DNA of 64,000 nucleotides from Armatimonadota bacterium (GTDB taxonomy: Bacteria > Armatimonadota > Zipacnadia > Zipacnadales > JABUFB01), in the NCBI GenBank assembly GCA_013314775.1, contig JABUFB010000015.1:62001-126000 (forward strand). The letters are read 5' to 3'. The notes under the pieces are model-generated. The model did not search any database. It was not told the DNA's origin and saw only the letters and a program-made list of their open reading frames with translations. Position 1 is the stretch's first letter; each line of letters opens with the position of its first letter. Shown in pieces: positions 18,256-26,501 of the stretch. The position numbers and the translations under genes are program-made.

Positions 18256-18442
18256 TCTATCGGCAAACGGGCCATACCAAATAGCAGGATCTGGCGCCTG
18301 GGGCAGAGATTCTCAGAGAAAAACTGCACTGCCGGAAGGAGTGCCTGACGGTCTGGGCGAATGAGCACTATATGCGGATACCGGGGCCGCATTGTAGGTT
18401 TCCCACGCAATTCAACGTAATCCATAGCTGCTGAACGGGGGG

Positions 18443-20173
18443 ATGAAGCTGGACACCCAAGCACGCCCCGCGAACGAACGCAGAGCCTTGTTGGCGGTGG
18501 ACACCGACCGCGTGCAGGACTACGTGTATGAGTCCGCGCGATTGCCGGAAGTCCGCGGCGCCAGCGCACTATTGGACTGGCTGGGGGAAGCGGTGCGCCA
18601 CCTCCTGGAGCGCGGTCCGGGAGGCGTTCTGGACACGCTTACTGATAGCCGCGGGAACCGTCTCTCGCTCGATCCGCGAGAGGACGTTACCGACTTCACT
18701 GGAGCCTACGTTCCCGAACCTGTGAAGGGCCGGACACAAGCGGTCCTCGATGACCTTCAGGCACTACTCCCCACTGGCGGCGCCATCGATGTGGTCTACT
18801 CCGCCGGCGGCAGCCTCCTGGCCGTCGTCCCCTACGACCAGGCCGACGCGATCGGCGAGTGCCTGACGCGGCTATACCGGGACGTCACCCTCGTTGCGAG
18901 CGCCACCTACGCCTTCGTCCCCTACGACGACAGCCAGTTCCAGCACTGCTTCCGCGTCCTCGGTCGCGAACTGCGTCGCAAGAAGGACCGCGAACCGCAG
19001 GCAGTCTCGTCGGAATTCCTCCCCGGAGCCCGGGAAGAGCGATGCTCCTCCTGCGACCTGCGGGTGAGTATCGGGCAGTACGTCCGCGACTGGATATCCA
19101 ACGACCGTCCGAGGCCCATCTGCGCGGCGTGCCGGATCAAGATTCAGGCCAGAAACCTGCCTAAGATGGCTGAGAAGCTCCGAGACACGGCCAAGGAGAT
19201 GGGAAAGGACTGGGCGGGCATATACCCATTCGCCCAGGACCTCGAGGATGTGGCTGCCCGGTGCGACTCTGACGACGGGTCACGTGAGCGGAAGTACGTG
19301 GCCGCTATCTATATGGACGGGGACGGCATGGGTGGGCGAGTGGAGAGTCAGGCCACGAGCGCAGCGAACCTCGGCCTCTTCTCCCAGCGACTTGGCGAGG
19401 CCATGGAACGCGCCGTTCTGGGGACGCTGGTGCGCCTGCACCCCCCCATTGAGCATAAGGAGTGGCCATTCCAGATCGTGTACATCGGCGGAGACGACCT
19501 CTTCCTGCTAGTCCCGGCTGCGCGAGCGCTGGACGTCTCCCGAGCTATTGCGCAGCGATTTGCTCAGCTGATGGCCGAGTATGCTCTGACCGTCTCCGCC
19601 GGCGTCGTCATGTGCCACCCCCATTACCCGATCTACTTCCTCCACCGCATGGCCAAGGCGCTCTGCGCCAGCGCCAAGCGCAGAGGCGGTGGTGGCGTGG
19701 ACTTCGAAATCTTGCGTTCGGGTGCGGTCGCCAGCACGGACCCGGCGAAGTTGCGACAGCGCATAACTGCTGTGGTTGGCGGGGGTACAGACCGAGTAGA
19801 AGGTCGGTCACTAACGATGCGGCCGTACACCTGGAGCGATCTGGACCGTCTGCTCGCAGTCTACCGAGACCTCCGGAGTGCCGACTATCCCAAGGGCCAA
19901 CTGATCTCGATGGCGTCGGAGGCCCTGAAGAGCCGGCTTGAGGGATCCAGCCTGTATGTGTACCAGGTTGCCAGGGCACAGAGGGAAGAGCGAGCCGCCC
20001 TCACACGCGTCGCGAGCGAGCTGTGTGCCTCCGCGCCTCCTCCGTGGCGAGTCACGGAGCTGGACGCGCGCGACGGTGTACGCCGCCTGTGTTACTCCAC
20101 CATGCTGGGCGATCTGGTGGAGATGTACGGCGTGGTCAAGAAGGAGGCCCCCAGTGATACGCCATGTGATTGA
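18443..20173 (+). CDS. cas10: HD-less Cas10 large subunit of a type III CRISPR complex
   Basis: A 576-residue Cas10/Cmr2-like protein. It opens straight into the first palm domain (LLAVDTDRVQDYVYESARLPEVRGASALLDWLG) with no HD nuclease domain in front, so the DNase activity of classical Cas10 is absent. A zinc finger uses C201/C204 and C227/C230. The palm acidic motif MDGDGMGG has D292 and D294, and the cyclase motif YIGGDD has GGDD at 349-352, intact, so cyclic oligoadenylate synthesis is predicted. The ATG follows a GGGGGG ribosome site. It is the first gene of the operon, and its end overlaps the next RAMP by 20 bases. Confidence 0.92.
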   Translation: MKLDTQARPANERRALLAVDTDRVQDYVYESARLPEVRGASALLDWLGEAVRHLLERGPGGVLDTLTDSRGNRLSLDPREDVTDFTGAYVPEPVKGRTQAVLDDLQALLPTGGAIDVVYSAGGSLLAVVPYDQADAIGECLTRLYRDVTLVASATYAFVPYDDSQFQHCFRVLGRELRRKKDREPQAVSSEFLPGAREERCSSCDLRVSIGQYVRDWISNDRPRPICAACRIKIQARNLPKMAEKLRDTAKEMGKDWAGIYPFAQDLEDVAARCDSDDGSRERKYVAAIYMDGDGMGGRVESQATSAANLGLFSQRLGEAMERAVLGTLVRLHPPIEHKEWPFQIVYIGGDDLFLLVPAARALDVSRAIAQRFAQLMAEYALTVSAGVVMCHPHYPIYFLHRMAKALCASAKRRGGGGVDFEILRSGAVASTDPAKLRQRITAVVGGGTDRVEGRSLTMRPYTWSDLDRLLAVYRDLRSADYPKGQLISMASEALKSRLEGSSLYVYQVARAQREERAALTRVASELCASAPPPWRVTELDARDGVRRLCYSTMLGDLVEMYGVVKKEAPSDTPCD

Positions 20174-20927
20174 TGTCCGGATGCGTCTGGACACGTCCCT
20201 GCTCATCGCATCAGGCAGCCCTCGCTGGGGCGCTGATCTGGCGACCACGGTGGATGAAGAAGGGTACCCCGTCATCCCGGGGACGAGCCTGCGAGGGCGA
20301 CTGAGGCACATCACCCGGGGCGTCGCCAGGGCGATAGGGTTGTTCACGTGCGATGAGCCCACTCCTGAACGAATGTGCGGCAGCAACCAGCCCGATGCAG
20401 ACCAACCCGGCGTTGCTTCAGTGCTCGGTTCCGAGGGAGCGCCAATCCGTGTCTGCCCGGTCTGTCGGCTCTTCGGTAGCCCCGGGGCTCTGCCGTCGAG
20501 GGTCATGGTATCGGATGTGCGCCTGAAAAAGCCGGGCAAAAAAAAGGACGAGATCCCAGCTCATCAGTTCACCCGGGTCCGCAATCACGTCGCGATCAAC
20601 CGGAAGAGACGAACCGCGGAGCATGGCAAGCTATTCGCAGTTGAGGCGAGCTCGCCCGGACTGGCTTCGGTGAGCTACGAGGGCAGCGTGACTGTATCGC
20701 TGCCGCCCGAGGACCAGGCGCTCATGGGCCTGCTCGTGGCGGCGATGTGTCAGCTTTACGCGGTAGGCGGCCACAACACTCGAGGCTACGGGTGGCTGGT
20801 TGATCCGAGTGTCGGTTTCCGGCCGGATACAGAAAGCGTATTGACCTTCAGATGCCAGACCTATGACCGTGGACAGGCAGAGTCCGACCTGCACGCTCTG
20901 CGCCAACTGGCAGGTGAGGACGCATGA
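20154..20927 (+). CDS. Csm3-like Cas7 RAMP, first copy
   Basis: A 257-residue RAMP protein starting at a GTG inside cas10, with AAGGAGG eight bases upstream that decides the start. The Csm3 core is present: GYPVIPGTSLRGRLRHITR, then VCPVCRLFGSPGALPSRVMVSDV and late GGHNTRGYGW. D28 lies 12 residues before the VIPG motif, the spacing of the catalytic aspartate in characterised Csm3, so target-RNA cleavage is possible. It would form part of the backbone binding crRNA. Four bases overlap with the Csx10-like gene. Confidence 0.88.
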   Translation: MIRHVIDVRMRLDTSLLIASGSPRWGADLATTVDEEGYPVIPGTSLRGRLRHITRGVARAIGLFTCDEPTPERMCGSNQPDADQPGVASVLGSEGAPIRVCPVCRLFGSPGALPSRVMVSDVRLKKPGKKKDEIPAHQFTRVRNHVAINRKRRTAEHGKLFAVEASSPGLASVSYEGSVTVSLPPEDQALMGLLVAAMCQLYAVGGHNTRGYGWLVDPSVGFRPDTESVLTFRCQTYDRGQAESDLHALRQLAGEDA

Positions 20928-22279
20928 TCCGTGACGCCTACCGCTACGTACTCGACAGTCCCATGCACGCTGGTACCCGCAAGCCATACGGCCGGTTCAT
21001 GGAGTGCGCGGACTACGTTCCGGGCAGCGTCGTGCGCGGAGCCTGCGCCGAAGTGATCCTGAAGCACTGTCCGAACCGGCGGCCAGGCGACGACAATCCC
21101 GAATGCCCACGCGAGACTGCCAACTGCCCCGCGTGGGACGGTGAACAGGGCCGCTGTCTCTTCACGGAGATGTTCGAGGGTGACAGTGCCCTCCTATTCT
21201 CCAACGCTTACGCCATGCCGTGTCGAGATGATGCCCTGCCCAATTCGCGTCCCGCGCCACTGACACTGCGGCAGTGTTCCCTGCATCCTGGGTCAGTGGG
21301 CGAGTACGAACGCAGGCTGGCCCACGCTGATGCGGAAGACAGTGTCCACATGGAGGACCCGCCCCACGGGCTGTGGGACACGCTGATCTCCGGCTATGCT
21401 CTTGAGTGCCGAGAGCGCCTCGCACTCGACGAAGGCAAGATTCCGCAGAGCCCCAGCACCCCAGAGCAGGCGACGCAGGATGATGTGGACCATGGCAGCA
21501 AGTGTCCCCGTTGTCTTTCGAAGGCTGAGCCGGTGAGGGGCTATGTGCTTCAGGTCCGCGAAGGGAGTCGAACGTACTGGATGAGTTGCACGCCCGGCGT
21601 ACAGCGCCGGGTGCACGTAGCCCTCAATCGCAGCCGAAGGTCCGCGGAGGAGGGTCTGCTCTTCTCGCGGGAGTCCGTCCATTGTGGCAGCAAGTTCTGT
21701 GGCGACGTTATCGGTCCAGAGGGCCGGGAAGACCTTCTCAGGGCGGTGTCGCGCGCTTTCGGGCCCGGCAGTGAGTCCGTCGTGGTCTTCGGCAGGGGGG
21801 GATCGGCTGGGTTGGGACGTACGCGGACCATTTGCATGGGCCGGGAGCACGACGACTCACTCCGCAGCAGACTGTGCGATCTCGATAAGGCCGTCCAGGA
21901 TGTGGCGCCGCGTCCGGGCTATGTCTATTTCTCCATTGATGCCTGGTCAGCACTGGTCGCTTGCCCGGGCGTCCCACCCGACTGGGCGAGGACGCTGGGG
22001 CTGAGCGGCGTCGAAACAGTTTTCGTTCGGCAGGCGGTCACTACAGTCTCCGGCTGGTCCAACATGCCCCGCCAAGGGGAGTTCGGTCAGCGTGAGGCAC
22101 GCTCGGCGGTCGCAGCAGGGAGCGTCTATCTGTGCGCTTTCCAAGGGAAAATAGATGAACTGGCAGACGCGCTAGAGAACCTGGAAGACGGGGGGGTCGG
22201 AGACTGGCGCGAGATGGGGTACGGACGCGTGGAGTTCAGTTCACCGATCCACCTAATGTGCGCTACGCGCGGGACTTAG
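20924..22279 (+). CDS. csx10: Csx10-like RAMP of a type III-D-like complex
   Basis: A 451-residue protein. The N terminus has DYVPGSVVRGACAEVILKHC, the Csx10-type 'YIPGSxLRGALA' element. The middle has HVALNRSRRSAEEGLLFSRESVHCGSKFCGDVIG, as in the second RAMP repeat, with GRGGSAGLGRTRTI after it. The C terminus reads GGVGDWREMGYGRVEF, the glycine-rich loop of Csx10/Cas5-like proteins. In known type III-D complexes Csx10 caps the crRNA 5' end. Two internal CxxC pairs (near CPRC) may bind zinc. Family assignment is by motif only, but the gene's place directly after cas10 and a Csm3-like gene supports it. Confidence 0.75.
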   Translation: MIRDAYRYVLDSPMHAGTRKPYGRFMECADYVPGSVVRGACAEVILKHCPNRRPGDDNPECPRETANCPAWDGEQGRCLFTEMFEGDSALLFSNAYAMPCRDDALPNSRPAPLTLRQCSLHPGSVGEYERRLAHADAEDSVHMEDPPHGLWDTLISGYALECRERLALDEGKIPQSPSTPEQATQDDVDHGSKCPRCLSKAEPVRGYVLQVREGSRTYWMSCTPGVQRRVHVALNRSRRSAEEGLLFSRESVHCGSKFCGDVIGPEGREDLLRAVSRAFGPGSESVVVFGRGGSAGLGRTRTICMGREHDDSLRSRLCDLDKAVQDVAPRPGYVYFSIDAWSALVACPGVPPDWARTLGLSGVETVFVRQAVTTVSGWSNMPRQGEFGQREARSAVAAGSVYLCAFQGKIDELADALENLEDGGVGDWREMGYGRVEFSSPIHLMCATRGT

Positions 22280-22292
22280 GAGGACCAACCAT

Positions 22293-23003
22293 ATGGACAA
22301 GCACTCCGCCGCATCAGAGAAGCAACCATGCATCCTGGTGGCCACACTGGGCAAGAGCCCCGGGGTGGTGACCACGACCATTGACGCGCTGTATGAGCGG
22401 GGATATGAGACGCAGATGGTCCATTGCCTCGCGCTCCCTAGAGCCGGCGTCACACGTGTTGGAAACGAGCTATTCCGGACCGAGGAAGACCCGCGTGTCG
22501 ATGCCATAGAGCGGATGCTGTTTAACCGTGCAACGGACGACAACGCATGGACGCAGAGATACCCGTGGAATCCAGAGCTTCATTGGCACGTGCTGAACAT
22601 CGAACGGCCAGACCTGGTCGACAGTGATGACCACTTCCGGTTCTTCCAGGGTTGCGCAAGGGTGCTGGCGGATGTGGAGACACAAGTGGGGGAGAACGGT
22701 GAGCTGACAGGCTGGCTCAGCCTTGCGGGGGGTCGGAAGTCCATGTCGGCCCTGGCGCATACGGCATCCTTCTTCTTCGCGCCGTCACTTCGGCTGTGTC
22801 ATGTGACTGTCACCCATGACTATCAAGAGACGCACGATCACCACTGGCACCCTCCAAGTGGTGAAAGGACATTCATCGAATTGCCGACGCCAGCGATGAT
22901 CAGGCAACAGCTTAGTCCAGATATCCAGACTGCGCTCTTGAAAGCCACCTTTGAAGCGAGCAGCTTCGATGACTGGTACGACCGACAACTATATCTATCA
23001 TGA
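22293..23003 (+). CDS. CARF-domain protein of the NE0113/Csm6-N type, no HEPN: candidate ring nuclease or sensor
   Basis: A 236-residue protein opening with CILVATLGKSPGVVTTTIDALYERG (split here: LVATLGKSP, GVVTTTIDAL), the first loop of the Cas_NE0113 CARF family, and LAGGRKSMSAL at residues 144-154, the second ligand loop. CARF domains bind cyclic oligoadenylates. There is no C-terminal HEPN motif (R-x4-6-H in a helical domain), so it cannot be a Csm6 RNase; degradation of the messenger (ring nuclease) or signal relay is inferred. The ribosome site TTAGGAGG is strong. Its stop overlaps the ATG of the membrane protein that follows (ATGA), linking the two translationally. Confidence 0.8.
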   Translation: MDKHSAASEKQPCILVATLGKSPGVVTTTIDALYERGYETQMVHCLALPRAGVTRVGNELFRTEEDPRVDAIERMLFNRATDDNAWTQRYPWNPELHWHVLNIERPDLVDSDDHFRFFQGCARVLADVETQVGENGELTGWLSLAGGRKSMSALAHTASFFFAPSLRLCHVTVTHDYQETHDHHWHPPSGERTFIELPTPAMIRQQLSPDIQTALLKATFEASSFDDWYDRQLYLS

Positions 23004-24274
23004 ATGAACCCATGTCAAACGCAGACTGTCCGGAGTCCAGCGTCCCTGCGGCGGACCTGACACTCTCTTCTCGCTACGTGACCGAGGCCGCTGCTAGAAT
23101 AAGGGATGCTCAGATCACAAAGGGCACCCTAAGCGAGAAAGACAGACTCGTGAAGGGACTCATGGAGTCACTGTTGCGTGAGTGGGAAGGCCGGGAGCCT
23201 TCGAGGCAAGCCGGTGGCGGAGGTGACCTCGCCCAGTCCGGAGGGCACTGCGCCAAAGTTGATCTCGAACGGAAAAAGGAACACCTGCGCCAATGTAGGC
23301 CAGTTCTTCTGTTACTCGCCATTGGTCTTTCGGCTTCGGAGTACCACCAACGCGAAGCTCACACCGCTTTCCGCTGGTTACTCGAGTGTATTGGAAAGAG
23401 CAAGCAACTCGAGTGTATTGGAAAGAGCAAGCAAACGGCGGAGATTGCCTGGTGCGCCCGAACATGGCTTCAGCATGCCATCGGTCGAACCCGCGTGACA
23501 CGACGCGAGGAGCAGGATATTAGCGACCTCATTCTGGGCGAAGACAGCTCTCCGGTCGTACGTGATGCGATCCTGGCCGACGGTCGGTTCATGGACCTTC
23601 TCATCTCGGAGTGGCTCTTGAGGCGGCGTCTGGATCTGCCGACGGCGTGGCGATGCGAGTTCGCCAGAAGCAGAGCCGCATTCGGTGTCTGCCGCCACTT
23701 GCACTGGCCGTGGCTCCTGGGGGCCACAGTCGTCCTGGCCCTGCTTGCATGGCTATTGCCTGTCGCGGCTCTTTTTCTTGCGGTCGCCTGGGGAATACTG
23801 GTGGTCCTGAGCCCGAAGTTCGGCCGCGTCTGGGCGCCAAGGCTCCTCGCCTCCGTCATGATTGGCTGGCTCGCGTTGAGCACCACCGGGTGGGCCTGGG
23901 AATTCGCCGCGGAGCAGCGCCACGCCACATGCTGTGCGATCACCGATGCGCTGCTCGTGTGCGCCGGTCTGTGGTACGTTCTGTTTGGTGAGGTCGGCAG
24001 GCATATCAGTCTCGGGGAAAGCACGGTGGAACGTCGGGAACTGACCCGTCGCGCAGGGGTGATTTGGCTGGTCGGTGCCCTGCATGCGCTGTCCGCGGGC
24101 CTCCTCGGCATCACACTGGTTGGATGTGTGACAGATACCGTTACGGGAAACCATCTGCTGGCCCCGCTGGTCAGCTCGTCCGTGACTATCCTGAAACTGT
24201 CGCCCTTTGCACTGACGATTGGCTTGCTAACCCAGACGCTCTGGGAACGTGATGCTGTGACAGAGCCGCTTTGA
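23000..24274 (+). CDS. unrecognised multi-pass membrane protein inside the type III CRISPR operon
   Basis: A 424-residue protein. The first 230 residues are soluble, charged and mainly helical. About six hydrophobic segments follow (roughly 238-255, 256-272, 281-299, 309-330, 352-377, 385-414). I recognise no family, no CARF fold and no nuclease motif. The ATG overlaps the stop codon of the CARF gene and the gene is cotranscribed with the complex subunits, so a role in the CRISPR response, such as a membrane-damaging or anchoring effector, is inferred. Residues 128-145 are a perfect tandem duplication of LECIGKSKQ encoded by identical DNA. Confidence 0.8.
   Translation: MNEPMSNADCPESSVPAADLTLSSRYVTEAAARIRDAQITKGTLSEKDRLVKGLMESLLREWEGREPSRQAGGGGDLAQSGGHCAKVDLERKKEHLRQCRPVLLLLAIGLSASEYHQREAHTAFRWLLECIGKSKQLECIGKSKQTAEIAWCARTWLQHAIGRTRVTRREEQDISDLILGEDSSPVVRDAILADGRFMDLLISEWLLRRRLDLPTAWRCEFARSRAAFGVCRHLHWPWLLGATVVLALLAWLLPVAALFLAVAWGILVVLSPKFGRVWAPRLLASVMIGWLALSTTGWAWEFAAEQRHATCCAITDALLVCAGLWYVLFGEVGRHISLGESTVERRELTRRAGVIWLVGALHALSAGLLGITLVGCVTDTVTGNHLLAPLVSSSVTILKLSPFALTIGLLTQTLWERDAVTEPL
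23381..23434 (+). repeat. perfect 27-bp tandem duplication within the membrane-protein gene
   Basis: The 27 bases at 23381-23407 are repeated without change at 23408-23434. In frame this duplicates nine residues, LECIGKSKQ. Both copies start with an XhoI-like CTCGAG. Absence of any difference implies a recent event. Confidence 0.95.
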
Positions 24275-24299
24275 ACGCACCACAGGGGAGTGATGCCGC

Positions 24300-24800
24300 G
24301 TGGAGCAGGACCTGTATGCACTGCGGGAGGAGCTGGACGCCAGGAACCGTCTCGCAGCGCGTTTCGGCGAGATCGTTGAGCGGTCTGCCGCCGCCGTTCT
24401 CGCATTGGAGAACGCCAACTCTTTCCCTGACCTCAAGACACAGCTGAGCGGTCTGCTCGGGGTCGCAGCCCTGGCCCAGGACCCGCGTGAAGTACGCGCA
24501 TTCCTCATGTACCAGATTGCGCGGAAGAAGGAGTGGGGCGCGCTCGGCCAGGCCATACTCGCCGAACTGAAGGAGGCTGAAAAGCTGCCCGGGGTGTCCG
24601 ATGCAGGCTCCAGTCCACAGCGTGTGATGGAGGCCGTGCGTGCCTACTTGGGCCATGTGCGCCGCCTCTACACCTACGTCCAAAGGGCAGACAATTCTGA
24701 ACAAGTAGGGAGGTGGCAGCATGTTCGAGACCTTGCAGGCGACCGCGCGCCTCAGCGCCAAGCTCAGGGTGGTCAGCGCGATCAGGATCGGCGCAGGTAG
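24300..24800 (+). CDS. Csm2/Cas11-like small subunit
   Basis: A 166-residue, almost entirely helical protein starting at GTG. Helices such as FLMYQIARKKEWGALGQAILAEL and YLGHVRRLYTYVQR resemble the Csm2 fold, which forms the inner filament of type III complexes. Its position between other subunit genes supports that role. The last 27 residues (after about 24715) overlap the next gene in another frame and look unlike protein (RQAQGGQRDQDRRR), so the ancestral stop may have been just before 24721. Family identity is by composition and motif and is moderately sure. Confidence 0.65.
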   Translation: MEQDLYALREELDARNRLAARFGEIVERSAAAVLALENANSFPDLKTQLSGLLGVAALAQDPREVRAFLMYQIARKKEWGALGQAILAELKEAEKLPGVSDAGSSPQRVMEAVRAYLGHVRRLYTYVQRADNSEQVGRWQHVRDLAGDRAPQRQAQGGQRDQDRRR

Positions 24801-25521
24801 AGACACCAGCATCGACGCCAGCGACCTTCCCGTGGTGCGGGACCTGTTTGGCAGGCCGTTCATCCCGGGCTCCAGCATCAAAGGCGTCGTCCGGAGCTAC
24901 GTCGAGCGCATTGTTCGCACCGTGGCGTGTCCCGAGCGAAAGGCTTGGGCTACCTGCAATCCAACCGCCAGAGATGGCGGATGCGTGACGTCGATTACCA
25001 ACATGGACGACCAGCAGATCCACGACGCCCACTGCCCGGTCTGCAGGCTCTTCGGCTCGCCCTGGCTCGCGTCGAAGGTTGCCTTTGCTGATGCCACCGT
25101 GGTCGGCGAGACCTGGTTTGGTAGATACCTGATTCGGGACGGCGTCTCCATCGATCGCGACACCGGAACCGCCGCAGATGCCCGTAAGTTCGACTTCGAG
25201 ATCGTCCCTGGCGGGACTGAGTTCAACTTCCAGCTGCGAGCCGACAACGCTTCTGACCGGGAGTTGGGTTTGCTCTACCTCGGCATATCGGCGCTCCAGC
25301 GCAAGGAGCTTGCACTGGGGGGCATGACCAGCCGTGGTCCGGGGCTAATTGAGCTGGTTGAGCCCGAGTGGAAGTGCACGCGGTTTGACCCATCCGCCGA
25401 CGATCTCGTCGCTGGGCTTCTCGGGTCTGGAGGCAGCCCGGTAGGGCCTGACGACCTGGAAGAGTGGGCTCGAGAAGCAATCGATTGTCTCAGAAGGGGG
25501 GAAGAATTGTGCACCGAGTAG
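24721..25521 (+). CDS. Csm3-like Cas7 RAMP, second copy
   Basis: A 266-residue protein and the clearest Csm3 of the four. The sequence ASDLPVVRDLFGRPFIPGSSIKGVVRSYVERI contains D35, matching the catalytic Asp33 of S. thermophilus Csm3, then the GSSIKG crRNA loop. CPVCRLFGSPWLASKVAFADA is the shared CxxCRLFG element; GVSIDRDTGTAADARKFDFEIVPGG and GGMTSRGPGLIE complete the fold. It starts at an ATG after GGGAGG and ends 13 bases into the next RAMP gene. Confidence 0.9.
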   Translation: MFETLQATARLSAKLRVVSAIRIGAGRDTSIDASDLPVVRDLFGRPFIPGSSIKGVVRSYVERIVRTVACPERKAWATCNPTARDGGCVTSITNMDDQQIHDAHCPVCRLFGSPWLASKVAFADATVVGETWFGRYLIRDGVSIDRDTGTAADARKFDFEIVPGGTEFNFQLRADNASDRELGLLYLGISALQRKELALGGMTSRGPGLIELVEPEWKCTRFDPSADDLVAGLLGSGGSPVGPDDLEEWAREAIDCLRRGEELCTE

Positions 25522-26501
25522 TCGTCAACGAAGCTTTCGTCAGGCTGAAGATCACGCCTGACGGACCGGTGCTCATCAAAGCAGGTGATGCCCTGTCGGG
25601 CATCCAGCCCGACCTGCCCGATATGGCATTCGTGCGCACGTTCCACCGCGGACGCGAAACAGTCTACTTCCCCGGCTCATCGCTCAAGGGAGTGATCCGC
25701 AGCCACTGCGAACGCATCGTGCGCACCTGCGTGCCGCTCAGCGAGGATAGCCCCGCAGCCTGCGATCCACTTTTCGACAAGCTTGAGCGGGGCGGCCCTC
25801 GCATCCATCCAAAGGAAAAGCGCGTCGTCTCGTGCTGCAAGTGGTTACAGGAGCGTCACAAGAACGCCGATGGTTGGGAGATGTATGCGCGATCGTGCTT
25901 CGTCTGCAGGCTGTTCGGCAACACCAGCCTCGCTTCCCACAGCAGCTTCGGCGACGCGGTCCCGATCGACGGGCTCGCCGACGATGATGACCCGAACCTG
26001 ACCGAGGAACGCAACGGGGTAGCCATCGATCGCATCTACGGATCAGTCGCGGGAGGAGCGCTGTTCCAGTTTGAGGTGGTAACGCGCGGTACCTTCGAGG
26101 CCACGATCCAACTGAGGAATTTCACCTGTGCCCACCTGGGCCTGATCGGACTGGCGCTTAGGGACCTCAATGACCAGCGCCTCCTGGTAGGTTTTGGCAA
26201 GTCAAGAGGGCTGGGGCGCGTGAAGGCAGAGGTTGCGTCCGTGACCCTGCGTCGCTGGGCGCCGCTGGATTCTGGCAATCAGAGGCTTGTTGGCTTCCTG
26301 GACCCCTCCGTCGAACAGCGCTACAGACTTGGCCTGTCCGATGTCGCGCTGGCAAATGACCGCATGGACCTGCCTGTCGCTTTCAAACCCGACGATCTCG
26401 GCATCGATACCGCCGAGATTAGCGGAGATGCATTGAAGCTTCTCTGGACCAATGCGGCGGAAAATTGGGCATCCGCCGCGCAGTCGATGGGAGGTGGGTA
26501 G
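25509..26501 (+). CDS. Csm3-like Cas7 RAMP, third copy
   Basis: A 330-residue RAMP beginning at GTG 25509, with AGGGGGG upstream and overlap with the previous stop. VYFPGSSLKGVIRSHCERIVRT is the crRNA-binding loop. CFVCRLFGNTSLASHSSFGDA, GVAIDRIYGSVAGGALFQFEVV and VGFGKSRGLGRVKAEV follow in Csm3 order. D38 precedes the FPG motif by 15 residues and may be the cleavage residue. An insertion of about 30 residues with two cysteines (CCKWLQERHKN) and a C-terminal extension of about 90 residues make it longer than typical Csm3. Confidence 0.87.
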   Translation: MHRVVVNEAFVRLKITPDGPVLIKAGDALSGIQPDLPDMAFVRTFHRGRETVYFPGSSLKGVIRSHCERIVRTCVPLSEDSPAACDPLFDKLERGGPRIHPKEKRVVSCCKWLQERHKNADGWEMYARSCFVCRLFGNTSLASHSSFGDAVPIDGLADDDDPNLTEERNGVAIDRIYGSVAGGALFQFEVVTRGTFEATIQLRNFTCAHLGLIGLALRDLNDQRLLVGFGKSRGLGRVKAEVASVTLRRWAPLDSGNQRLVGFLDPSVEQRYRLGLSDVALANDRMDLPVAFKPDDLGIDTAEISGDALKLLWTNAAENWASAAQSMGGG

